DNA of 64,000 nucleotides from Dentipellis sp. KUC8613. Lineage: Eukaryota; Basidiomycota; Agaricomycetes; Russulales; Hericiaceae. The DNA lies in the NCBI GenBank assembly GCA_002286715.1, contig NSJX01000027.1:62001-126000 (forward strand), read 5' to 3'. A program made the position numbers and the translations under genes. The notes below the pieces were generated by a model, which ran no database searches, had not been told where the DNA came from, and was given only the letters and a program-made list of their open reading frames with translations. Below, in pieces: positions 36,709 through 46,426 of this stretch. Numbering within the stretch: the first letter of the stretch is position 1; each line of letters opens with the position of its first letter.

Positions 36709-39359
36709 CTAATACTCATTCACATCCGCCATGTCCACGACCGACGCGTACTCCGACACCGACCGCGTATCCTCATACTCCGCCACGACCTCGCGCATCG
36801 CATAGCGCATGATCGGCGTCGCGGGCACGAGCTTCGGGCCAAAGATCTCCTCGTCCTCCATCGCGAGCGCGACCTCGCGCTCCGACATCGGGATCATGTC
36901 CCCGTCGACCGACTCGCCCACGATCGCCGTGCCGCTGTTCGACGCGCCGAGGTGCACGCCGAGGCTCGTGCGGCGGCTCGCGATGCCCGACACGCCATGG
37001 TGGCTCGGCGTCGGCGCCTCCGCGTACTCGGTGCCCTCCTTCGTGACGGGGTCCATCCAGCGGAGGTCGAGGATGCGCCCGCGCACCATGCCGTCGATGG
37101 CGCGGACGCCGAACTCGCGGCAGAGCATGAAGTACGGCAGCGCGCGCACGCCCGGCTGCGTGAGGCGGCTCATGACGCGCAGGAGCTGGATGCCGGTGAA
37201 GTCGGACGTGTAGCCCGGCTCGCTCGCGCTGTCGTGGGCGCAGGGGTTGCGCGGGGGGCCCTGGAGCGGCGAGTAGATGGGGAAGCCGGTGCCCCCGCGG
37301 AGGGTGTCGCCGCTGATGTCGACGTTGCCCTGCCCTTCGGGTTTGGAGGGTTCGGCGGCCGGAGCCTGGGAGGAGTGAATGATGTGAAGGTTCAACAAAG
37401 CATGAGCTTGAATGAAGTGTGAGCTTTGATGGACTGGCGCGGAAGCGATCAGATAAGACTGCAATGTATGGTATGCGTGGCGACTTACTTTCGAGATGGC
37501 CATGGGCATTGACTGGAGAAGAGTAATCATTTAGTCTCGTAATGAGATAGATGGAGATCGATGAAGTGCGCACCGTAGTCATTGATGTAGTCTTGCCAAT
37601 GCACCAATCGACCACCGAACGCCTCGTATAGCCGTTCGAAATCCAAGCCATGCTTCAGGCGATCGGGTACGCGAGGCAGCATGCGCTCGATGTAGAAAGT
37701 GCGAGCTTCGCTTTTTGAACAATCTCCAATCGTGATAATCTGGAAGTACAAGTGCAGTGAGCAGGGTGCACCTCGAATTTTCTGCGAACAGCCGTTACCT
37801 TGCAGTGTTGCATGACGTTCAGCTGCCTCAGCCAAGTTTGGTAGAACGGATCGCTAGTCGAGTGGATGACATGGCACAATCTATCTTGCTTCGTCAAAAC
37901 AAGCATAGAGTCAAGAAGGCACTTCATTGTGTCCATAGACTGGATGAGGCCAGGCCTGGGATAACCGACACTCAGCCTCACGCTTGCGCGGCCAATGGAA
38001 TCTACCTACAGCTTATGCGCTTCATCAAAGAAGAACACTGGCATTTTCTTCAAGGGCTTTGGTTCGTCCTTCTCCGCGGATTGGCCTCTCGGCGTCCCAT
38101 TCGATTTGGGAGGTGAACCACGATTGCGCGAAGACTTGGACTTCCATGGCCACCGAAATCCGGTCGATTTGCTTTGTTCAGAGATGGGCTCCGAATTTGA
38201 ACTTGACTTGTTACTTTTCTTGTCTGATGGACTCGGAGGGACAAACTGCCTATAAGTTAGAAGAGAACTCTGTGAAGCGTTATTAGCAACAACGATGCAG
38301 ATGCACAAGGCTCGCTGGTACAATAACACTCACTTGAAATAATTCCATTAACCGCGCGATATCGCTCGTTTTGATCTGCGACCCGTTGTGATCTGTCAAG
38401 CGATGCTCAACCTTGAGACGGTCGTGCTGTCAACGTGTTCACTGATTTTAGACTCGCTACTGCTCATTCATATGTATATGCGTACCTTGAAGCCCCATGC
38501 CTCCTTCTCGAACTCCTTATAACCCTCAATATTGGCAATAGCAGCAAAATATTGTTCCATCTGCTGGCTGAGGCTCATGTACAGACTGTCCAGGTCTGCA
38601 AATCCCGCTATCCGAAGGTCGAAATGGAGGACATGGTATTTTTCGGAATTGAGCACTTGTCGGAGCAGTGCAGTCTAGATGAACGCTTCATGAATGACGG
38701 GTTGGCGGCACGTGTGCCGGTAATGACGGACCTTTCCAACAGAGCTCGCGCCAAACAGAACAGTGAAGCTCGGTTCGTCCTCAAGAGCACGCTCCAGGGC
38801 CTGTATCTCAGCCGGTCTTGGGAAGAAGCCAGGCAAAGGCGAGAACGTATGCGAGGGGCGGAGCTGTGCACGCTCGCGACTCTCGGCCAGATCCCGTCGC
38901 GCGTCTTCCAGAAGTTGACGCGATTCCTTGAGTGAACGCACTGTCGCGGCGGGCTGTTGGAACGATGATGAGCGAGACATGAAGCCAGCAGAGGATCGTC
39001 AGGCGCCAGGCGCCGCGTATCAAGAGGACGAGTGGGGCCAAGGGCAGGCGAGACGCGTGAACCCATGCGGGACGCGCAGTCTAGATATGGGCGACGCACG
39101 CATGGTGAGGAAAGAGAGCACGTACATTGGTCAGAACCTGCAAGATCTCGCTTAGCCCAAAGAACGATCGCTTCTGGGTATCTGGAGGTTTTGGCACAGG
39201 CATGGTCTTGTGCAGACGATTGGTTGAATTGGATCGAAAGAACGGCCACTGATACGCTCTTGAGGTATTTCGCGCGCGTGCATACGATGCGTTTGAACGG
39301 CTGGATGCGGGCGCCGTAGGCGCGACTACCGTGCGTCGCGCAGGTTGACGGCGAGCCAT
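36709..39359 (-). CDS. P-loop ATPase (archaeal-ATPase/STAND-like) with mitochondrial-type leader
   Basis: Nine exons (39359-39126, 38953-38732, 38674-38486, 38426-38334, 38269-38010, 37955-37799, 37739-37574, 37512-37489, 37433-36709) give 689 aa. The first 60 residues are Arg/Ser/Ala-rich with almost no acid (MARRQPARRTVV...), like a matrix-targeting presequence. Then HTFSPLPGFFPRPAEIQALE, Walker A TVLFGASSVGKTALLRQVL, a Lys/Ser insert with FRWPWKSKSSRN, Walker B KMPVFFFDEAHKL, sensor-like CHVIHSTSDPF and a C-terminal winged-helix-like part ending VVDMADVNEY. The fold is an orphan AAA/STAND ATPase widespread in basidiomycetes; its role is not known to me. Use of the 38953 acceptor gives the join GLSEILQVLTN-PAATVRSL and avoids a stop upstream of the in-frame ATG at 38980. 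Confidence 0.78.
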
Positions 39360-39808
39360 GGTGATCCAGCTAGAGCACTTGAAGCGTAAGGGCGCGTCGC
39401 GTAGAGAAGGTAAGCGTCAATCAGGTCGAAGCTGCTAGGAGAGCGAGATATGATACGGACAAGAAGAGACCTGCTCAAGATAATATCTGAACCGGGGCGG
39501 GCCATGATGACTCCAGGATGCACGCCGGCGTACGCGAGGAAGAGGGGAGTGTGATGTGGGCTGCGATATGATTAGGCTAATCACAGACTTCATAAGAGAA
39601 CACGCTGCAAACGCGAGATAGGCTTGCGCACGGCGAACGACTCCGCGGGGCTCTGCAGGCGACGGACGTGCTCGAGCTCCAACACGCGGCAGCGTCATGC
39701 CCAAGCTGCGCACCACGTGACCCCGACAGAAGATCATTAATTCTCCCCCGCAGGTCCAACACTCTCGTGTCGTTATACATGTCAATGGAAGGCAGCGCAG
39801 TCTCTAAA
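39360..39808. promoter_or_regulatory. Spacer between two minus-strand genes
   Basis: These 450 bp hold the promoter of the P-loop ATPase gene and the 3' UTR of ketopantoate reductase. A read-through frame of the latter covers part of it but is excluded by a better splice. Confidence 0.4.
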
Positions 39809-41196
39809 TCATTTGCCATTAGCTTGCAGCAGTTGGTTCTGCACGACCAGTAGCGTCGCGTACAGCAGCTCGATTCTCTGATCTCGACGTCAGACGAACA
39901 CTTAGAGAAGCAGAAATATTCACGCACAGGTATGTCCACCCCGCGCTCTCTGGCCATTCTCACCACCTCCCCGAGAATGACCTCTACTTCGATCGGCCGT
40001 CCCTTCTCCACGTCCAGCAGCATGCTCGGGCGATGCTTGCTTTCCGGCACCGCGTGTAATCTCCCCGTCGACTCTATTGTCCGATCGACTATCTCCGGGG
40101 GAAGGCCACGATCATCGGCAGGGAACCCGAGCGCGTGCCCAACAGCGAGTAATTCCTGCATAATTGCGCGCAGGACCGGGATCGTGTTCTCCGTTATCAG
40201 CGAGAAATGGCGGACCGATGGAAGCGTTGCGTCCATCTGTGGATTCGATACCGTCGGCGGTCGGAACACAGCAGTGAGTGGGTGCCGCGTGAGGCTGGCG
40301 ATGGACGAGAATGCGACGTTCCAAAAGTTCTTTGCGAATTTGACGCGCTGGATTTCGGGCACAATCGTGACTGTGGATCCACCCGCTTCCAGTAGCCCAC
40401 CGAAATCGTTCAGAAGGCTTCCCTCCGATTCAGAGTTGCTGGCGGTTGTAAAGTCGTCGTGTCTGTATACTCCCATGGAAACGCGATCCTGTTAAGCAAA
40501 AATCTCAATTGTCAGAGAATGAAAATGGCATCCTCACGATAAATCTTACAAAATTGTTATGTTCAACGATATTTGAACCGAACATATTGGTTCCTATCCA
40601 CACCGCCGTGCTGATTATCTTCGGATCCACATTTTGTGCCTTCAGAGAATGATATAGGTCCCTCTCTACATTCAGCCCGTTCTGCATGAATACGTAAGTA
40701 GGTTGAGGGAACGCCTCTAAGTATTTGCGTGACAGAAGCGGAGACAATAGATCGGGCGTCCGCAGAACTTCAGGTATAGCTTTCGTAGTCACGAGGACAT
40801 AATCGTAGGGTCTGTCGGCAGCATGTGCAACAGATGGAAGAACTTCCATAATGGTTAAAAAGGTGACCTGCATAGCTAAAGAATGTCAACTTACCTCGAT
40901 CCGGTCGCCATCCATCTATCCGGCCATATTTGTCACTCCGGAAATTAATGCCATGCTCTAACGCAACATGTCAACGAGGACTCCACAATGACTTTTTAGG
41001 ATTGACCTACTGGTGACTGCATCGAAATTTCCTCGGGCAACGGACGTTACACGGGTGTTACCGCTACGTTTCAGCACCAGCGAGACTACGACGACGTGTC
41101 AGTACTTTACAGACGTGGTGACACGTAAAAACGCGTACATATGGATCCCACTGCGCCATATCCGACGAGAAGAATCTCTTTCAAAGGTGGTGACAT
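39809..41196 (-). CDS. 2-dehydropantoate 2-reductase (ketopantoate reductase)
   Basis: Six exons (41196-41139, 41085-41011, 40957-40895, 40875-40550, 40488-39928, 39877-39809) give 383 aa. The Rossmann NADP-binding motif is split by intron 1: LLVGYGAVGSIFSLVLKRSG. Next come VTSVARGNFDAV, RPYDYVLVTTKAIPEV, VFMQNGLNVERDLY and the C-terminal helical domain with VKFAKNFWNVAFSSIASL (conserved Lys and Asn), KHRPSMLLDVEKGRPIEVE and IELLYATLLVVQNQLL. It reduces ketopantoate to pantoate in pantothenate/CoA synthesis; fungi also carry several paralogues of uncertain substrate. I end it at 39809 via the 39927/39878 intron, because read-through of that donor gives a Cys/Arg-rich non-homologous tail. A broken copy of its 5' end lies at 47340-47661. 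Confidence 0.88.
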
Positions 41197-41917
41197 CGGC
41201 GCTTCAGTCAGACCCAGCGTGCACTATGGTTAGCCTATCGTCCCAGATCTTTCTCCTCTCTCCAAGCAGCAGTGCTGAGGGTCGCTCGCAGACACAGACA
41301 CCTGTGAGTACTACGAGTGGGTGATAGTTGTGAGTCGGCCCACAGATATCGATAATGCAAAGACACACGTACGATAACCAGAAGCCCAAATGCTAGCCGT
41401 CTGACTACTCAATGGCAACGCTCCCACTGTCCGTTGCAGTCCCAGTTGCCCTGCTCGCTGCTGAATTGCAGTTACAGACCCAGTTCGCCCTGAGCGCGAT
41501 AACAAAGCGTGCGCATCTACGAGAGGGCGCCATTGCAACGCAACAATCGACGGGAATTGTGACGTGAGCCTCAGGTCTGGCTGGCTCGGCAACCGCCGCC
41601 GCCGCCGACCTTTTCCTCCTAACATCGGACCATGATGCATGACCACCAGGAATTCTCTTTCAATCCAACGATAGACACCGTCTTTTATTATTTTGAATTA
41701 TCATCCACTGGGGTGGCGCCAGCATGGGGAAACGCGCCCGAACTTCTATAGCAACTTGCCATCGCGGACTGGTGACCGTTACTGCCCGTGAATTGTATCG
41801 CTCTGGTTCAAGCTGACGAATGCTAGCTCGACTGCCAATAGCCCTAAATACGTTGATAGTCCTTTTGTAAAATTATACACAGATATTGCAGCTTTATACA
41901 ATAAGAGCAACTTCCGA
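41197..41917. promoter_or_regulatory. Upstream region of ketopantoate reductase
   Basis: These 721 bp contain no gene. Sequence near 41560-41610 (ggctcggcaaccgccgcc) recurs at 48045-48075 beside the ketopantoate reductase relic, so part of this upstream region was duplicated with the 5' exons. Confidence 0.5.
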
Positions 41918-42956
41918 TTACATCTCCCCACACTCTGTATCAAAAACATAAGCGGTCTTGCACTCTCTAGAAACGGGAAAGACCTACCAACGATCTTCAC
42001 CGCAAGCTTGGGCCTATTGTTGGGCCCCGTCGGCACGTTCTCGATTTTCCGCAGCGTCAGCATCCCGTCTATCACCTTGCCGAACACGACGTGCTTGCCG
42101 TCTAGGAAGTCGCATTTCGCTGTTGTGATGAAGAACTGCACAGACAACGTACGTAAGTATGGGGACACTCGAGGATATGAAGTCGGTGTGCTTACCTGAC
42201 ACCCATTGGTGTTCGGTCCTGAGTTCGCCTGTGGGATGTGTTAGTGCAGTTTGACGACCGAATGGAGGCCCATACCATGGAGAGAAGTCCTGGGCCTGTA
42301 TGCTTTTCTTGGAAATTCTCATCCTGTCCGACAGTGAAAAGTTATGGTATGGGTCGTAGATGCTGGATAGAGCTATGAGGACGTACCGGGAACTTGTCAC
42401 CGTAAATAGAGAACGAACCTGTTCCGTCACCCTTCAAAAAATCGCCCCCTAAATATCGAAAGAAACCGTGCGTGAGTGACAGAGATAAACCATAAGCCTC
42501 GCCATACGAATATACCTTGACACATAAAGTTTGGCACCCTAGGTTGTCGCGATGCATAAGCTTCGGCTCAGATACGTATAGCGGAGCACTCACACTCTAT
42601 GAGAGACACGCGCTTGTCAGCAGCTATGAGACAACACAAGCAAGAAAAGAAAGAAACCGACATACCTGTGGAAAGTAGCATTCTTATATCCCTGCGGTCG
42701 CGAATTCACCCTAAGAGCGGCAGTCGGTACCTCAGCTTGCACCACAAATGACGCGTCAAACGCACCTGAATTCGCCTGTGCATAGTTGACGAAAGTTCTC
42801 TGCCGTCCTGCGCGCGAATTAGTGTGCTATCAATCGAGCGAACGGGCTGGACGCGTACTTCGGCACGATATCACTGTACAGCTCCATCTTCAGCCTCCCT
42901 GCGGGTGTCTCTCCGATGTTGACATCCATGAATACGACTGGTCGCTGAGAGGACAT
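41918..42956 (-). CDS. Peptidyl-prolyl isomerase, cyclophilin H type (spliceosomal)
   Basis: Exons 42956-42859, 42807-42766, 42710-42666, 42596-42594, 42538-42516, 42448-42387, 42323-42276, 42228-42196, 42135-41988 and 41934-41918 give 172 aa. Conserved cyclophilin features: [86 protein letters not shown] and the C-terminus ECGEM. The [16 protein letters not shown] region is the substitution pattern of CypH/PPIH, a component of the U4/U6.U5 tri-snRNP. A 3-nt exon (AGT) is inferred between two canonical introns; it restores the length of the VxPNFMCQ strand. Divergent from DIB1, another tri-snRNP protein, across 223 bp. Confidence 0.9.
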
Positions 42957-43179
42957 GTTTTCAGAAGGTTCTCGAGTTCTTGATGGCGGATATGAAGGTG
43001 AAGGTGAAGTGTAGGCAGCGCGCAAGAGTACACTTGAGAGACTATGATATTCGTTAGGCGGCCCGTATAGGGCCAAACACACGCAAACACGTTCAGCGAG
43101 CGCTTAGTTGATCCCTTAGTATCTTCTCAGCTTCAGCTCTATAGTGAAGTGTTGACCATCATACCCCGGAGTACTAGAT
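42957..43179. promoter_or_regulatory. Bidirectional promoter, CypH / DIB1
   Basis: Only 223 bp separate the divergent start codons of two predicted U4/U6.U5 tri-snRNP proteins. Confidence 0.55.
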
Positions 43180-43901
43180 ATGTCCTACTTACTGCCTCAC
43201 CTTCCTTCCGGGTGGCACGTTGATGAGGCCATTAAATCCGAGGAGGACCGCGTCGTGGTCATCCGCTTCGGACACGACTGGGACACCCAGTGCATGACCA
43301 TGGACGAGACGCTCTTCGGCGTCGCCGAGAAGGTACAGAACTTTGCAGTCATCTACCTTGTTGACATCACGGAGGTGCCGGACTTCAACAAGGTGCGTGG
43401 TCAGACTGTCGACTGTGGATGTTGGGTGGCTCATTGGGTGAAATAGATGTACGAATTGTACGACCCCTGCACTGTTATGTTCTTCTATCGGTGAGGACCA
43501 TCACAGGCTTGTCATAGATGAGGTCTGATCTCCTTATACATACAGCAACAAGCATATCATGATTGATCTTGGTACTGGTAACAACAATAAGATGTAAGTT
43601 CCGTGGTGCATGCGTGCTCTTCCTAGAAGTTGTTGACACGGTGTTCCTTGAATCAGCAACTGGGCTATGGATAACAAGCAGGAGGTGAGCTCCAGATATT
43701 TGTCGAGAGGACCCCAAATTCATCTTTGAACTTCGCAGCTCATTGACATCATCGAGACTGTGTATCGAGGTGCTTCGAAGGGCCGAGGTCTTGTTGTGTC
43801 TCCCAAAGGCGAGTCATCCCACCGTCACTACCATGTCCGACGTAGCTTGTTGACGGTCTTCGTTCTGTCATACAGACTACTCCACCCGCTACAGGTACTA
43901 G
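43180..43901 (+). CDS. DIB1: U5 snRNP thioredoxin-like protein Dib1/DIM1 (TXNL4A)
   Basis: Six exons (43180-43392, 43447-43490, 43546-43593, 43657-43684, 43739-43808, 43876-43901) give 142 aa, the canonical length. The sequence is near-invariant among eukaryotes: SYLLPHLPSGWHVDEAI, RVVVIRFGHDWD, MDETLFGVAEKV, VDITEVPDFNKMYELYDPC, TVMFFYRNKHIMIDLGTGN, NWAMDNKQELIDIIETVYRG and DYSTRYRY. It keeps the spliceosome B complex from premature activation. The last intron begins with GC (GCGAGT at 43809). Certain identification. Confidence 0.96.
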
Positions 43902-44211
43902 ATATCGGGCTGCATCACGCCTACGAAACGTAACGTTGGACTATCCTGCTCTCTTCCTATGTATTAAGACTTGTCAGATTACGACTAATGTGATTACAAC
44001 TTTGAGTTGAAGACGTTATATCCGAATGTAACATCTGTGATCCAGCCTCTAAAGTACGGACAGGCTGTCGATGAGTGCGAACGGGAAAATACTGTACAAT
44101 CCATAAATCGTACAGGTGAGTAATAGATACAGCTCCAACTAACGACCACCATCCCAGGGAATCCAATCGACAATCACCAACCCCTAAACCAGCTCGAGCT
44201 CAATAATCGAA
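43902..44211. other. Convergent 3' intergenic region
   Basis: These 310 bp between DIB1 and DPH3 show no gene. Confidence 0.4.
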
Positions 44212-44623
44212 TCAAGCCCCAACCGCAACGGTCTTAGGCTCCTCCGAGATCGTGAGCTGCTCGAGCGCATCCGCGAACTCCTCGTTTCCGTCGCTCTCCT
44301 CGTCTCCATCCTTGTCCTCTCCGCCACTCTCACTTGCCCCCTCGTCACTCTCCGGAGGCTCATCTTCGTAATCAAGCTGCAGGACAAGAAGCATCGGTCA
44401 GCACAACAGTGCTTGCAGAACGCAAAGTAGTGAGACGCACCGGGTCGTATATCACCCGAATTACAAGGCTACAGCTCGGACATATCGCAATGTCTTCGTA
44501 ATTTGCAAGCTGAGAGCGTGATATCTCGAAGCGATCGCCGCACGGGCATGGATAGTGGTATACCCTCTTCTCCTCGTCCCAGGCCATGTCTTCAATCTCG
44601 ATTTCGTCGTAGTAGGCACCCAT
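44212..44623 (-). CDS. DPH3: Diphthamide biosynthesis protein 3 (CSL zinc finger)
   Basis: Exons 44623-44441 and 44376-44212 give 115 aa. The N-terminal CSL-type zinc finger is complete: [31 protein letters not shown] and [17 protein letters not shown], with the four Cys as CPC-x(n)-CPSC. DPH3/KTI11 is the electron carrier to the Dph1-Dph2 radical enzyme in diphthamide synthesis on eEF2, and also acts with Elongator. The tail beyond the zinc finger is longer than in yeast and strongly acidic ([19 protein letters not shown]). Identification is secure. Confidence 0.95.
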
Positions 44624-44943
44624 AGTGGTATTCGGGTTGATTTTTGTGCGTCAAGACTTTATTAGGAGAAAACGAATGTGTTCGTGTAACAGAAAACCGA
44701 GAGCGGGCGCCGGAAAGAAAGGACGATGAGGGTGTGTGGAGAAATGACTTGGGGCTCCGAACTTGGGGCAAGATTGTAGACTTGGGATGACTAAGCTCTG
44801 GTAGCTCGGCAAGTGCCGGGATCTTATCTTATCTTGCTGCGTGCTGATCATTGCAGTTGACGTGCTGCCTAATCAGCGATCGCCTGGGATAGCTTGCAGC
44901 TGCGTCTTGCCTCCCACCGCGACGCGCATCCCACGTCGTATAG
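44624..44943. promoter_or_regulatory. Divergent promoter, DPH3 / carrier-fold protein
   Basis: These 320 bp lie between divergent start codons; no other feature is seen. Confidence 0.4.
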
Positions 44944-46426
44944 ATGTCTGCTAGCCAGCCGACCAGTACAAGCGTGGGCCAGGAGCACCAGCCGTTGCTT
45001 GGTCCACAGAAACCCACGAGCTACAGCAAGGCAGCGAGCGACAGTGACGATACCGCGGTCGAAGTCGAAATCACCGCTGCGGACGAAGAGGCCGCGATAC
45101 CAGCCGAGGTGGACCAGCCCATCGAACTTCCAAAGAGGAAGACAACTGTCTGGCTTGTGCTGTGGTATACTCTTCTTCTCGTCATCGCGAGTCTGGCTAT
45201 CGGATTCTTCGTGAAAGGCTTCATGGACGCGGACGATGTTGACGTCAGTTCTGTCTTTCTCACTCGTGGAAGGTTCGGTTGATAAACGTCCTTGGTCACA
45301 GTTTGACTTGGGAAAGGCTCTCAAGAGCGCGTTGGGTGGTGGGTTGAGTGGTGCGGCAGGTATGCATCGTCCGCAGCTCAGTTGCAACCTTCCTGATTAC
45401 AGTCGATAGCCATGGTGCTCCAGGTCCTCACTCTCATGGTAAGATCGCCGCAGTCTATCCTATTTCAGTCCTAAAATTATCTTCGTAGCCTCTCCGCACT
45501 ATCATGAACTACCAATACCGCTATGGCACCACCACAACACACGCGACGCTCACTCTCTGGCGGGAAGGAGGCTTCTCCCGGTATTACCAGGGTCTTCTGG
45601 CTGCCCTGATCCAGGGTCCAGTCTCGAGATTCGGAGACACAGCTGCCAATGCCGGAATACTTGCGCTCCTCTCGTCGAACACCTTCATGCGCTCGCTGCC
45701 TACTGTCGTGAAATCGGTGTTTGCGAGCGTCGCTGCCGCGCTCTTCCGTATGATCCTCACGCCGATTGACACTGTCAAGACGACACTCCAAACGCAAGGC
45801 AAGCGAGGTTGGGGGATCTTGAGAACTAGAGTTCGTATTTTGCCTTCATCTCTGCTGCTGAGGTCGTGGAGAGGCTAACGCGTCGGTATTGGGATCAGAT
45901 TAGGGTGTATGGTCTTTCTTCGCTCTTCTACGGTGCTTGGGCAACGGCAGCTGCGACCTTTGTCGGTCACTTCCCTGTAAGTCGCAGTCATATTCAAGCA
46001 TCCACCTATGAAGTCGCCTCTGAACCGTGACCACGCTTCTAGTGGTTTGGCACTTATAACTTCCTGCAAGAAAACCTGCCGCCCGCCCACACGCTGGTCC
46101 AGACACTCCTGCGCCAAGCCTTCATCGGCTTCGTCGCGTCAGTCATCTCCGACACCGTCTCGAACTCCCTCCGCGTCGTGAAGACGTACCGCCAGGTGAA
46201 CGAGACGCGTGTTGGGTACATGGACGCCGCGCGGGCTGTCATCGCTACCGACGGCGTGCGGGGTCTCCTGGGTCGCGGGCTCAAGACACGGATTATTGCG
46301 AACGGCTGCCAGGGCCTTATGTTTTCTATATTGTGGAAGCTGTTTATGGATTTGTAAGTGGCAAGTTTCGAGCTCTCTTCCACGATCTGATCCGTCGAAT
46401 GCAGGTGGAATGATCACACGAAATAG
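44944..46426 (+). CDS. Mitochondrial-carrier-fold protein with extended N-terminus
   Basis: Exons 44944-45243, 45302-45359, 45410-45438, 45489-45830, 45899-45976, 46043-46353 and 46405-46426 give 379 aa. The first 65 residues are polar and acidic, followed by a hydrophobic helix (TVWLVLWYTLLLVIASLAIGF). Carrier-like repeats follow: MVLQVLTLMPLRTIMNYQYRYG, GGFSRYYQGLLAALIQGPVSRFGD, MILTPIDTVKTTLQTQGKRG (a PxD signature), LSSLFYGAWATAAATFVGHFPWF and SVISDTVSNSLRVVKTYRQ, GLLGRGLKTRIIANGCQGL. Only some repeats keep the PxD/ExxK motif, so it may be a non-classical carrier. Substrate and exact membrane are unknown. Confidence 0.75.

Noticed and set aside
38675..38980. P-loop ATPase starting at the internal ATG 38980
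   Set aside because: Splicing an upstream exon (39359-39126) to 38953 gives a longer conserved-looking N-terminus; the internal ATG lies in the intron.
39577..39927. Read-through C-terminus of ketopantoate reductase
   Set aside because: The tail is Cys/Arg/Ser-rich and non-homologous; splicing 39927-39878 gives the conserved ELLYATLLVVQNQL helix and a proper stop.
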